A stretch of DNA of 64,000 nucleotides from Pedobacter westerhofensis (GTDB taxonomy: Bacteria > Bacteroidota > Bacteroidia > Sphingobacteriales > Sphingobacteriaceae), in NCBI RefSeq assembly GCF_900182595.1, contig NZ_FXTN01000012.1, positions 62,001 to 126,000 of the forward strand, read 5' to 3'. Made by a program: the position numbers and the translations under genes. This document shows positions 34,438 to 43,631 of this stretch, piece by piece (the first letter of the stretch is position 1; each line of letters opens with the position of its first letter). The notes beneath the pieces are model-generated. The model was not told the DNA's origin. It did not search any database and worked only from the letters and a program-made list of their open reading frames with translations.

Positions 34438-34529
34438 AAAAAAAAATGATACCCTGTATCGATGGACTGCCCCCAAAAAGTTAGACACTTTTTGGGGGCA
34501 CTGCACCATACAGGGTATCATTTTTTTTT
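34438..34529. terminator. Compound 92-base hairpin: bidirectional terminator with an inner IS-end-like palindrome
   Basis: The outer arms, 34438-34459 and 34508-34529, are a perfect 22-base inverted repeat that starts with nine A and ends with nine T, so it can terminate on either strand. Nested inside is a second perfect stem, TGCCCCCAAAAAGT (34468-34481) and ACTTTTTGGGGGCA (34487-34500), with the loop TAGAC. The inner sequence GACTGCCCCCAAAAAGTTAG resembles the terminal repeats of IS3-family elements as I remember them. No transposase is present and no clear target duplication is seen. Confidence 0.75.
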
Positions 34530-34662
34530 GATATGATCTGTAGCATGATCCAAACACAGCATGACCCATATACAATATGATCGCAAACCTAAGATTCTAA
34601 TGTCGTTCTAATTCCCTTTCATTAATTTTTTAGTAAATTAGAAGCCAAACAACGCTATATAA

Positions 34663-35478
34663 ATGGATTTTTTACACACTATTCTGGGAGATGATATACA
34701 GGCAGGTCTCCTTATTATTCTAAACCTGATCGTAATTGAGAGCTTGCTGTCTGTAGACAATGCAGCTGTATTAGCTACGATGGTAATGGATTTACCTAAA
34801 AGCCAGCGGGATAAAGCCCTAAAATATGGAATTATCGGCGCTTATGTATTTCGTGGGATTTGTTTATTCCTGGCGGCATGGCTGGTAAAGATCTGGTGGC
34901 TTAAACCACTGGGAGGCCTTTATCTCTTATATCTGGCCTTTGACTATTTCAGGAAAAAGAATGCCAAGGATAATCCTGAGGAAGAAGAAATAGACAAAAG
35001 CAAAAGCTGGATTTATAAATCAACAGTAGGTTTGGTAGGCAACTTTTGGGCCACTGTTGCCCTGGTGGAGGTGATGGACCTTGCCTTTTCTATTGACAAT
35101 GTTTTTGCGGCAGTAGCATTTACTGATCATATCTGGCTGATTTATATCGGGGTATTTATCGGAATCCTGGCGATGAGATTTGTTGCTCAGGCTTTTGTAA
35201 AGCTGATGGAGAAATTTACATTTCTTGAAACCGTGGCTTTCATCGTAATAGGGGTGCTGGGCGTAAAACTTACTTCCTCGGTGATCACGCATTTTTATCC
35301 TGAGTCGCCCATATCGCAGGCGATAGAAGGGGAAAAAACAGATCTGTTTGTTTCCATATTTACCGTTGCAATTTTTGTGCTTCCGGTGCTGAGCTCTCTG
35401 CTTTTCAATTTTCCCAAGAAAAATTTACCTGATCACCCGGTTTCGGATCAGGCGGAAGATGTACTGGATAAATCATAG
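34663..35478 (+). CDS. TerC-family integral membrane protein
   Basis: 271 residues with about seven or eight membrane helices. The two repeated acidic motifs of TerC are present: ESLLSVDNAAVLATMV near residue 25-40 and DLAFSIDNVFAAVAF near 145-160, which probably line a metal path. TerC proteins act in tellurite resistance and in manganese export with partner P-type or Mn exporters. It is 7 kb from the Ter operon with unrelated genes between, so it is regulated apart. Its 3' end lies inside a perfect palindrome. Confidence 0.92.
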   Translation: MDFLHTILGDDIQAGLLIILNLIVIESLLSVDNAAVLATMVMDLPKSQRDKALKYGIIGAYVFRGICLFLAAWLVKIWWLKPLGGLYLLYLAFDYFRKKNAKDNPEEEEIDKSKSWIYKSTVGLVGNFWATVALVEVMDLAFSIDNVFAAVAFTDHIWLIYIGVFIGILAMRFVAQAFVKLMEKFTFLETVAFIVIGVLGVKLTSSVITHFYPESPISQAIEGEKTDLFVSIFTVAIFVLPVLSSLLFNFPKKNLPDHPVSDQAEDVLDKS

Positions 35479-35496
35479 CGATTTATCCAGTACATC
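35458..35496. terminator. Palindromic bidirectional terminator overlapping the terC stop codon
   Basis: A perfect 17-base inverted repeat, GATGTACTGGATAAATC (35458-35474) and its complement (35480-35496), has a five-base loop that contains most of the TAG stop. It lies between the convergent terC and GLPGLI genes. There is no long U-run, so termination strength is uncertain. Confidence 0.6.
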
Positions 35497-35503
35497 CTAT
35501 ACA

Positions 35504-36277
35504 CTAGAACATAAGGGCCTTCAGATATGCTTTTCCGTATTCGCCCCAATCTTTCATCGCATTATTAATAATTACGAGCAGGCCTTTATTGTCTGTAGGT
35601 TTACCCTTTGACGGGGGAATGATCACAGGAGCATCTATTGGTTTATCCGTTACCGTTTTTGCAAACCAGGAGATGTTGTCGTGGGGCAGGGCCACACCCA
35701 AAATCATTCCGGGCAGTCCCGTGAAAGATTCAGGCCCGCCGGATACCGGGATCTGATCTGTGTAAAACGCGACTACATAAATAGAATCCATCACGATCGC
35801 ATTAGCTCTCCTGCACATGTAACCGGCAATTTCACGTGTTTCACTGGTGATCTTCCAGTTGATTGCCCTGATACTGTCCTTAACCAGGAAGTTATCTTCA
35901 AATACCGTTTTCCTGGTGGTCTGCTGCTTGGTTTTCAGGTCGGCATAAATGGTATTGATTTGTGTAACATCCGGTCCCGATCCGTAATATGAGCTTGTTG
36001 GATTGGCATCTTCGGTTGGTTTAAATAGTGTTTTGTCTTTTGAAAAATACAAAGTGCTTTTCAATATCTTAAACTGGGGATTGGCCTTTTTATATTCTTC
36101 AAATATCCGTGCCCCAAATTCATTATCTGATTTGATTTTCTTCTGGATGACCGCATACATGTTTGTGTTGCGCTCAAATTCTATTACCCCCTCAGCGGGG
36201 AACCTTGCATTCTGTGCAGCTACAGTGTAACTGATCGCCTGCAACACCAGCAGCATTTTGATTAGTTTTTTCATCAT
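35504..36277 (-). CDS. GLPGLI-family protein
   Basis: 257 residues. A weak signal peptide (LIKMLLVLQAISYTVAAQ) exports it. The family-naming motif is seen as ESFTGLPGMILGVALPHDN around residue 185-200, preceded by REIAGYMCRRANAIV and VVAFYTDQIPVSGGPE. GLPGLI proteins are specific to Bacteroidota, of unknown function, and typically sit next to carboxypeptidase-regulatory-domain TonB-dependent receptors, as here, with a four-base gap. Confidence 0.92.
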   Translation of the reverse strand: MMKKLIKMLLVLQAISYTVAAQNARFPAEGVIEFERNTNMYAVIQKKIKSDNEFGARIFEEYKKANPQFKILKSTLYFSKDKTLFKPTEDANPTSSYYGSGPDVTQINTIYADLKTKQQTTRKTVFEDNFLVKDSIRAINWKITSETREIAGYMCRRANAIVMDSIYVVAFYTDQIPVSGGPESFTGLPGMILGVALPHDNISWFAKTVTDKPIDAPVIIPPSKGKPTDNKGLLVIINNAMKDWGEYGKAYLKALMF

Positions 36278-36281
36278 CCTT

Positions 36282-39071
36282 TTATTTTTTTGCGGTTCCG
36301 CCCATTTTGTTAAAATCCCATGAAATTGAGCCCATAAAATATCTTTTTATTGTAGTGTAATTGCTTTGTGTGATCACATTTCCATAAGCAGACCTGTTAA
36401 AGCCTACGTTCTGGTTGAGCAGGTCGTTTGCAGTAAGGGATAGTTTTAGTCCGTCAGATTTGAGGAACTTCCTGCTGATGCTGGCGTTCCATATAAAGCG
36501 GTGGAAGTTGGTATCAAAGGATTGTGTTTTTGCCCTGTACTCATACTGACCGCTGGTCCCGATTTCAAATTTCCCGGGAAGCATTACATTGACATTGCCT
36601 TCTCCTTTACCCCCCCAGCCGTTATCATTGATGGTCTTTTGCAGGGATGATTGATTTGTAGTATAAGTAGGGCCGGCAGTGAAATAGGTATCATATTTTT
36701 TCTCCTTAAACTTATAGGCATAAATCTGGGCAGAATAGACGGTAGAGCGGATTTTGTTCAGCTCGTTATTGACATAATTATAAGAGACATTATTGCTTAC
36801 ATTGGCATTCATTCCCACCGTGACGTCTATCGGCTTTATCTTCTGGCCTCCGGAAAAGTAAAGTCCGAAGGAGGTTGCCCTTTTACCGGAAAGGTTGAAC
36901 GACTGATAGGTGCTTTTACCAGCAGAATCAGTGGTAACATTGCTCACGATCGGATTGGAAGCTGTAGAATAATGGCCAAAGGCCGAAAAACTTGTTCCGC
37001 TGATCACTTTGTAGGAGTAATAGTGGCCCTGAACAGAATGTCTGAAAGATGGTTTTAAATCCGGATTACCAAGTATAACATTTAAGGGATCATTATTTAC
37101 CCTGACAGGCTGAATCTGATCTATCGTGGGCTGCACATTTGTTCCGTCATAATCGATACCGAATTCCCCCTGATTAGAGATCTTGTAACTGTACTTAAGC
37201 TGTGGCGACCAGTTGACAAAATCCCGTTTGAATACCGAATTATGATTGAGGTCTTTCTGCCTGAAATTGACACTGGCAATCCTGGTACCGAAATTAAGGG
37301 TAGTTTTGGCTTTTTTGAAATTAAATATGGCACCTCCCTGGTTGGAGAGCTGATTGAACTGATAGTTATTACTGAACAAACTATCCAGCGTATTGTACTG
37401 CCCATTGCCGGAGGCGTTAAAAGATCTCCTGTCGGCCCTGCTGTTGTTGCTGCCAAAACCGTAATTGATCACCAGCGCCAGATATTTGGCGAGAGGTTCT
37501 GTATAGGCAATATTAGCATTGAATGCTGAAGTTTTGACCAGGCTGGTCTTATACTGATCTGTCAGTGTATCGCTTTCAAGCACAGCTTCTGGAGTATAGA
37601 ATTCACTGGCCGATCTGAGGAAGCCCTTGCTTTCAGTCTGGCTGACAGACTCCCTGAGATCTACCGATAGCGTACGGCGTGGTTTATTCAGTTTCTTTGT
37701 CCATAATGCTTTGGCATTAAACACCTTATTATGGACATCATTGGAAACATTCCGCTCCGTTTCATTGAGCAGGATACCATTTCCGCGAACACCGCGGGTA
37801 TAAAAATCACTTTTTGCCTCACTGTTCTTAAGCATGCCGTCGGCAGAAATTTTCAGGGTGGTATTGGTATCCAGTTTAATGGTGTAGGTTCCATCCAGTT
37901 TTTGGCGGAACATATAATTATCAAAATGCTCGTTAGAGCTGCTCACGATTGTACCGGCAGGCAGGTTATTCTGTGTTTCTGTAGAGTTATCACCTTCAAC
38001 ATTAAGGGAGCCAATCTTATAGTTGGCATTGATTGCCTGTTTATCGCTGTTCCATTTTGCGTCATAATGCGTGCCGCCGGTTCTTGCAACAGGAATTCCC
38101 TGATTGTTGTACTGCCCATTGAAGCTTGACAGGTCATCACTGCCATCGTTATTGATATAAATATAGCCGTCCCCAACTTCAACATTGTCCGATGAGCCGT
38201 ATTTGGAATTGTCCTGCCAGCCAAGTCCAATTTTTCCGGTATTGGCAACGGTACCATAGGCAGAGAATTTTTTCTTTCCTTTAAAGGCATTGAACATTCC
38301 CTGTGCCTGGTAATAACTGTCTGTGGCGCCTCCGGCATCCAGCTTTCCAAAATATCCGTCTTTTTTGTCGTCCTTTAGTTTAAGGTTGATCGTTTTACTG
38401 GTTTTGCCATCATCTACACCGGTAAAAGCAGCCTGATCACTTTTTTTATCAAACAGCTGAACTTTATCTACCATATCGCCACGGATATTTTTGGTGACCA
38501 GGGTAGGATCGTCCCCGAAAAACTCTTCTCCGTCTACCAGTACCTTGCTTACTTTTTGCCCTTGTGCGGTAATATTGCCATCCTTATCGATCTGAATGCC
38601 TGGCAACTGTTTAAGCAGATCTTCTACTTTGGAATTGGGCTGGATGGTATAGGCAGCAGCATCAAACTCTGTTGTGTCGCCTTTTAACCTGATGGCGGCT
38701 GCTTTGCCTTTGATAATTACATCAGCAAGCAACCTAGCCTTAAGTGTAAGCTTGATATTGCCAAAGTCTATGTCTTTCTTGGAGCTGTCGAGCGTAAAGG
38801 GTTCCACATAGTCTGCATAACCAGGGTACGTTACCAGCAGGAACAATTTTCCGCGGGGAAGACCGCTGACAGAAAAGGAACCATTTTCGCCGGCACGGGT
38901 AAACCTCACCAGGGTAGAGTCCTTGCTGCGCAGCACACTGACAGATGTGTTCAATAATTTTTTATTGCCCAGGGTATCAACCACAGTACCTTTGATTGTA
39001 TGCGGACTTTGTGCAGAAGCATTAACAGAAAGCAGGAAAAGCAGGAGCAGGGAGAGACAGTTTAGTTTCAT
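36282..39071 (-). CDS. TonB-dependent-receptor-like outer-membrane protein with carboxypeptidase regulatory domain
   Basis: 929 residues. Signal peptide LSLLLLFLLSVNASAQ, then a CarboxypepD_reg-like domain (HTIKGTVVDTLGNKKLLNTSV, residues about 24-110), a plug-like segment (PNSKVEDLLKQLPGIQIDKD, KVSKVLVDGEEFFGDDP) and a long beta-barrel ending in YFMGSISWDFNKMG. There is no SusD-like partner. It is paired with a GLPGLI gene, a common Bacteroidota arrangement whose transported substrate is unknown. No obvious TonB box was identified. Confidence 0.92.
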   Translation of the reverse strand: MKLNCLSLLLLFLLSVNASAQSPHTIKGTVVDTLGNKKLLNTSVSVLRSKDSTLVRFTRAGENGSFSVSGLPRGKLFLLVTYPGYADYVEPFTLDSSKKDIDFGNIKLTLKARLLADVIIKGKAAAIRLKGDTTEFDAAAYTIQPNSKVEDLLKQLPGIQIDKDGNITAQGQKVSKVLVDGEEFFGDDPTLVTKNIRGDMVDKVQLFDKKSDQAAFTGVDDGKTSKTINLKLKDDKKDGYFGKLDAGGATDSYYQAQGMFNAFKGKKKFSAYGTVANTGKIGLGWQDNSKYGSSDNVEVGDGYIYINNDGSDDLSSFNGQYNNQGIPVARTGGTHYDAKWNSDKQAINANYKIGSLNVEGDNSTETQNNLPAGTIVSSSNEHFDNYMFRQKLDGTYTIKLDTNTTLKISADGMLKNSEAKSDFYTRGVRGNGILLNETERNVSNDVHNKVFNAKALWTKKLNKPRRTLSVDLRESVSQTESKGFLRSASEFYTPEAVLESDTLTDQYKTSLVKTSAFNANIAYTEPLAKYLALVINYGFGSNNSRADRRSFNASGNGQYNTLDSLFSNNYQFNQLSNQGGAIFNFKKAKTTLNFGTRIASVNFRQKDLNHNSVFKRDFVNWSPQLKYSYKISNQGEFGIDYDGTNVQPTIDQIQPVRVNNDPLNVILGNPDLKPSFRHSVQGHYYSYKVISGTSFSAFGHYSTASNPIVSNVTTDSAGKSTYQSFNLSGKRATSFGLYFSGGQKIKPIDVTVGMNANVSNNVSYNYVNNELNKIRSTVYSAQIYAYKFKEKKYDTYFTAGPTYTTNQSSLQKTINDNGWGGKGEGNVNVMLPGKFEIGTSGQYEYRAKTQSFDTNFHRFIWNASISRKFLKSDGLKLSLTANDLLNQNVGFNRSAYGNVITQSNYTTIKRYFMGSISWDFNKMGGTAKK

Positions 39072-39218
39072 ACATTGACTTTGGTAAGCCTAATATAAAA
39101 CTAAATCATTAGTCATAAAAATATTTTACTCTTAAAAAATGTTAAAATATGTTATTTTATAAAACTTAACATAATGTACGACATTATTGCAGGTAGGGTT
39201 AATAATGTTTTAACAGTA

Positions 39219-40361
39219 TCAGGTCATGATCAGTATAATGATCTGTCTGATAATTTCTTCGGAAATATAAAAAGTAATGGAGTACATGAGCATAACCGCT
39301 ATTGTTTTACGTATGGTTACAGCCCTTGAACGCTGGTAGAATAATTTTAACCCTGAATAGAGATACCAGACTATCCCTATAAACACAACAAATTCCATCA
39401 GTTGGCTGATATAGGAATCTATACCGAAGATATATTTCTCAATAGGCTTGGTAATGATCGATACGATAAAGTAAGCCGTCATCCCATGAATGGTAAAAAC
39501 CAGATGGTCGATATAATAGATCCTGTTTTTTCTGAAGTTGATCATGATAAACAGGGCAAGCAGTGGCATCAGCAGAAAATATTGCTTCGGCTGGTATTTC
39601 TTCACTTCTTCTTCGATATTTACTTTGTGACCATCTTCTTCACGCTCAGAAGATTTGACAGCATGTTTTTTTGCTCTTTTGTCATACTTCAGTTTCTGTA
39701 CACGTCTTACCCACCAGGAATCCTGTTGATCTGCCGGCAGTATTTTTTGCCTGGCCAGATAGGTAGCGTAAGAAGTATCCTGCCTGTCGTCAATGATATC
39801 CTGATAATCATCTATTCTGTTTTCAAGGTTGTCACTCGGCTTTGCCTGATAGATCTTTTTTAAGCTGTCTACATAATGTACCTGCGATTTAAGATCCAGC
39901 GAATTGAACTGTGAGTCTGTATTTAAGTTAACTCTGACCGCATCGCCTAAACCCGGTGATATGGAATTGAGTGTCGTTTTGCTTTTTCTTATGGCTGTAG
40001 CAGCACTGTCTTTCTGTGCTGTCGATAGTTCTGCGGGTTTTGTCTTTTCTTTCAGCGAATGGGGAACGATGATAAAATAAACGATAGATACAAAGATGTA
40101 CAGACTAACCGGATGAATATAACGTGCCCTTTTGCCGGCAAGGTAATCCAGCGTAATTTGCCCCGGTTTACTCAGCAGCGGAACCAGTGTATGAAAAAAT
40201 TTGGAATCAAAATGAAAATAGTGACCAATGCTATGGCCGATAAAGTGCCAGAAAGGCTCTTTTAATTCCAGATTTGGTTGACCGCAGTGCGTGCAATAGT
40301 GTTCCTCAACATGATGCCCGCAATTGAGACAGTTTTTTTCTTTCCGATAATGTCCTGACAT
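39219..40361 (-). CDS. DUF3667-domain membrane protein
   Basis: 380 residues. A zinc ribbon at the N-terminus (KNCLNCGHHVEEHYCTHCG: CxxC and CxxC) is followed by the DUF3667 segment with FWHFIGHSIGHYFHFDSKFFHTL and LLSKPGQITLDYLAGKRARYI, then a membrane helix (IFVSIVYFII), a polar loop of about 140 residues with a basic stretch (KYDKRAKKHAVKSSER) and four more helices in the last 120 residues. Function unknown. The region upstream (40362-40551) shows no clear promoter. Confidence 0.85.
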   Translation of the reverse strand: MSGHYRKEKNCLNCGHHVEEHYCTHCGQPNLELKEPFWHFIGHSIGHYFHFDSKFFHTLVPLLSKPGQITLDYLAGKRARYIHPVSLYIFVSIVYFIIVPHSLKEKTKPAELSTAQKDSAATAIRKSKTTLNSISPGLGDAVRVNLNTDSQFNSLDLKSQVHYVDSLKKIYQAKPSDNLENRIDDYQDIIDDRQDTSYATYLARQKILPADQQDSWWVRRVQKLKYDKRAKKHAVKSSEREEDGHKVNIEEEVKKYQPKQYFLLMPLLALFIMINFRKNRIYYIDHLVFTIHGMTAYFIVSIITKPIEKYIFGIDSYISQLMEFVVFIGIVWYLYSGLKLFYQRSRAVTIRKTIAVMLMYSITFYISEEIIRQIIILIMT

Positions 40362-40551
40362 AGTTAATTAGTAAAATATCTGATGAATCTTCATGAGTTT
40401 ATACTCCCGGGCGACACCGAAAGCTCATCCACGCTTCATCAGCTATAAGAGCAATAGATTTCTGCTGAAAGATATTAAATTTCTGATAAAATGTAATCAC
40501 TATCCCATGGGAAAATGGGACTGATGCCAATAAAAAACTAATTATTATGAA

Positions 40552-41817
40552 TTACATCAAAATTCCGGCTATAGATGCCGAAAGATAAGAGGCAAGTGTA
40601 CCGCACATCAGCGCTTTAAGTCCCAGTTTGGCCAAATCGGCGCGACGTTCCGGTGCAAGTTCACCAATTCCGCCAATCTGCATGCCCACACTGCTGAAAT
40701 TTGCAAATCCGCAGATCGCTATACTGATAATCAGGATACCTTTTTCAGTAACAATAGGCACAGCTTTGGTGGTGAGGTTTTTAAAGGCCAGAAATTCATT
40801 GACCGTTAGTTTTTGTCCGAGCAGGGTTGCTGCATTGTTTACATCGGCATCAGGGATACCCATAGACCAGGCGAAAGGGTAAAACAATTTACCAAATATC
40901 CAGTCGAGCGAAAGGTTAAAATCAGGATTAAACAAGTGCCCGATATGGATAAAAATATAATCTACAAGGGCAATCAGGGCAATAAACCCAATCAGCATAG
41001 CAATTACATTCATTGCAATTTTAAACCCTTCACCGGCACCATGAGAGATGGCGTCGATCAGGTTGGTATATTCGCTCTTCACTTCCAGTTTTACTTTGCC
41101 CATCGTTTGTGAGACTTCGGTTTCTGGAAAAACAATCTTGGCGATGATCAGTGCACCGGGTGCTGCCATCAGACTTGCCATAATTAGTTTTGGTGCAAGG
41201 TTCATTCCTGCCTGTGCGCCCATGTTGGCGTATACAATCAGGATTCCGCCCGCAATACAGGCCAAACTACCGCTCATGGAGGCCAGCAGCTCACTTTTTG
41301 TCATCCCTTTCAGATATGGCTTGATCATTACCTGCGCTTCAACCTGTCCTACAAATGCACTGGCTACATTACTTAAGGCTTCGGCACCACTCACACGCAT
41401 CACAAAATTCATCCCTTTGGCAATCACAGCCACAATTTTTTGCATGATCCCAAAATGGTAGAATATGGCTACCAGTACGCAGACCAGAATAATTGTTGCA
41501 GTAACGTTAAAGGCAAAAACAAAACCTTCAGGGGCTGCGTAGGCATGTGGCTGACCATCATAACCGATTACGGCAATGCCGCCGTAGACAAAATCCACAC
41601 CTTTTTTGGCAAACTGCTCGATTTTCTGCATTCCCTTACCCAAAAACTCAAAGAAATGCTGTACCGGACTTACCCTTAGGATCAGAACGGCGATCAGTAC
41701 CTGGAGCGTAAGACCACTGGCAACAAGCCTGTAATTTATCTTTTTTCTGTTATTAGAAAACAGATATGCGAGGCCCAATATAAAAAGGATACCAATGATT
41801 CCGTGAAAACGCTCCAT
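40552..41817 (-). CDS. NupC-family concentrative nucleoside transporter
   Basis: 421 residues with about ten membrane segments. The N-terminal helices (IIGILFILGLAYLFS), VQHFFEFLGKGMQKI, the conserved GAEALSNVASAFVGQVEAQV, TKSELLASMSGSLACIAGG and the late TVNEFLAFKNL and GFANFSSVGMQIGGIGELAPER are all CNT signatures. It imports nucleosides with Na+ or H+. It lies 69 bases after the DUF151 nuclease gene in the same direction and may be co-transcribed with it and the ETF genes. Confidence 0.95.
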   Translation of the reverse strand: MERFHGIIGILFILGLAYLFSNNRKKINYRLVASGLTLQVLIAVLILRVSPVQHFFEFLGKGMQKIEQFAKKGVDFVYGGIAVIGYDGQPHAYAAPEGFVFAFNVTATIILVCVLVAIFYHFGIMQKIVAVIAKGMNFVMRVSGAEALSNVASAFVGQVEAQVMIKPYLKGMTKSELLASMSGSLACIAGGILIVYANMGAQAGMNLAPKLIMASLMAAPGALIIAKIVFPETEVSQTMGKVKLEVKSEYTNLIDAISHGAGEGFKIAMNVIAMLIGFIALIALVDYIFIHIGHLFNPDFNLSLDWIFGKLFYPFAWSMGIPDADVNNAATLLGQKLTVNEFLAFKNLTTKAVPIVTEKGILIISIAICGFANFSSVGMQIGGIGELAPERRADLAKLGLKALMCGTLASYLSASIAGILM

Positions 41818-41886
41818 AAAAATTGATCAGATAAGATTTGTTAGGTGTTGAGGTAATAAAGATGTGTATAAACTTGCAGAAAACTG

Positions 41887-42504
41887 CTATTGTGATGAAT
41901 TTCTTTTGTTGAGTTCATCCCTGATCCTGGCTGCTTTTTCATAGGCCTCATCAGTAATGGCCTCCTGTAATTTCTGGTTGAGTTCTTCTACGCTCAGATT
42001 GCTGTAACCGGTCCCAGGTATAGAAGTATCGATATCTTCCTGTCCCTGTTCTTTGCTCAGGTTGTCCATGTTTTCAAGAAATACAAAATCGTTTCCTTCA
42101 ATTACGATGCCTGCTGATGACAGGATAAACTCGTAGGTATAAATAGAAGAATTGAAACGGACGGCCAATGCTATTGCATCAGATGTCCTGGCATCAATTT
42201 CCTGTGTTTTTTCACCGTCAGTACAAATCAGCTTGGCAAAAAATACGCCGTCTACCAGGTTATAAATCAGGATTTCCTTGATCTCTATATTATAGGTTTG
42301 GGCAAATGTTTTGAAGAGGTCGTGCGTTAATGGCCGGCTTGGAGTCATCTTTTCGATCTCTATAGCGATAGCCTGGGCTTCGAACGCACCGATGATGATC
42401 GGTAAGCGTCTTCTGCCATTTACTTCTCCGAGCACCAGCGCATAGGCTCCGGATTGGGTTTGGCTGTAAGACAAGCCAACAATATCTAGTTTTACTTTTT
42501 TCAT
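41887..42504 (-). CDS. Bifunctional nuclease (DUF151) domain protein with UVR motif
   Basis: 205 residues. Residues 1-135 are the bifunctional nuclease (BFN) domain: MKKVKLDIVGLSYSQTQSGAYALVLGE, RRLPIIIGAFEAQAIAIEIE, RPLTHDLFKT and DARTSDAIALAVRF. The C-terminal 40 residues hold a UvrB/UvrC-type helical pair (LNQKLQEAITDEAYEKAARIRDEL, given here as two adjoining parts: LNQKLQEAITDEAY, EKAARIRDEL). The domain is reported to have DNase and RNase activity in plants; the bacterial role is unclear. It follows etfA by 43 bases. Confidence 0.9.
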   Translation of the reverse strand: MKKVKLDIVGLSYSQTQSGAYALVLGEVNGRRRLPIIIGAFEAQAIAIEIEKMTPSRPLTHDLFKTFAQTYNIEIKEILIYNLVDGVFFAKLICTDGEKTQEIDARTSDAIALAVRFNSSIYTYEFILSSAGIVIEGNDFVFLENMDNLSKEQGQEDIDTSIPGTGYSNLSVEELNQKLQEAITDEAYEKAARIRDELNKRNSSQ

Positions 42505-42547
42505 ATATTGGAATACCTGGCGGAGAAGGAATCTCCGCCGGATATTT

Positions 42548-43519
42548 TTAAGCTTGGTGTGCTTTTAATGCCTCAATTAATTTTGGAACTACTTCAAAGG
42601 CATCGCCAACAATCCCATAATCCGCAACCTTAAAGAAAGGTGCTTCGGGGTCTTTGTTGATCACTACGATTACTTTTGACGAGCTCACACCAGCAAGATG
42701 CTGGATAGCTCCTGATATGCCGATCGCGATATATAAGTTTGGGCTGATGGCAATACCGGTTTGACCTACGTGTTCTGAATGTGGTCTCCAGTCGGCATCA
42801 GAAACAGGTTTTGAACAAGCTGTTGCAGCGCCCAGCAGGCCTGCAAGTTCTTCGATCATGCCCCAGTTTTCAGGGCCTTTTAACCCACGTCCTGCTGAAA
42901 CTACCAGTTCTGCATCAGGAAGGGATACCTTGTCTGTAGCTCTGACGATTTCTTTCACGATCGCTGCCAGGTCTGTAGACTGTACAGCAGGAGAGAAGGC
43001 TTCAATTGCCGGGCTAACCGAGTTCTCTTTCACGCCAAATGCATTCGGGTTTAAAGCAATTACCTTGATGTCTGAGGTTAATTCAGTTACAGCAAAGGCT
43101 TTTCCTGAAAACGCATTTTTCTTCACCAGGAATTTTCCGCCGTCCAGCTTTGGAAGTTCTATAGCACCATCTACCAGTCCGGCTTTAAGTTTTACGGCGA
43201 TACGCGGAGCAAGGCCCTTTCCTGAAAAGGAGTTGGACAGCACAATTACATCCGCAGCTTCTTTTTGCGCAGCTTCTGTAACTACGGCAGCATAGGCCTG
43301 GTTCACAAAATTCTTTAATTCAGTATTGTTTACGCTCAGTATTTTTTCTGCGCCGTATTTTCCCAATTCCTGAAGTTCGCTTTCGGCAACGTCTCCTATT
43401 GCAATAGCGGTTAGGTTTGTTCCTGTTTGAGCGGCAATGGCTTTTGCATAAGAAACCGCTTCAAATACAGATTTCTTAAACTTGCCATCTACTTGTTCTA
43501 CATATACTAAAACTGACAT
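42548..43519 (-). CDS. etfA: Electron transfer flavoprotein, alpha subunit
   Basis: 323 residues from the ATG at 43519, where homologues begin (MSVLVYVEQVDGKF). Carries the FAD-binding C-terminal domain: VVSAGRGLKGPENW, LAGLLGAATACSKPVSDADW, QTGIAISPNLYIAIGISGAI and VVINKDPEAPFFKVADYGIVGD. The heterodimer passes electrons from acyl-CoA dehydrogenases to the quinone pool. The beta gene lies 112 bases upstream in the same direction. Confidence 0.96.
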   Translation of the reverse strand: MSVLVYVEQVDGKFKKSVFEAVSYAKAIAAQTGTNLTAIAIGDVAESELQELGKYGAEKILSVNNTELKNFVNQAYAAVVTEAAQKEAADVIVLSNSFSGKGLAPRIAVKLKAGLVDGAIELPKLDGGKFLVKKNAFSGKAFAVTELTSDIKVIALNPNAFGVKENSVSPAIEAFSPAVQSTDLAAIVKEIVRATDKVSLPDAELVVSAGRGLKGPENWGMIEELAGLLGAATACSKPVSDADWRPHSEHVGQTGIAISPNLYIAIGISGAIQHLAGVSSSKVIVVINKDPEAPFFKVADYGIVGDAFEVVPKLIEALKAHQA

Positions 43520-43631
43520 ATTTCTTTCTTCTTTTATATAGTTCCAGCCGGTGCTGATCACCTCTTTAGGGCGGATCATCTGGTTCTCCCGGCTTTTACT
43601 GCTGTTTAATTCAATTGGTTTATCAATGTAT

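Noticed and set aside
34438..34529. Complete insertion sequence
   Set aside because: Only palindromic ends are present; there is no transposase frame and no clear target-site duplication.
40503..40520. Hairpin TCCCAT/ATGGGA after the nucleoside transporter
   Set aside because: Short stem without a U-run on the minus strand; too weak to call a terminator.
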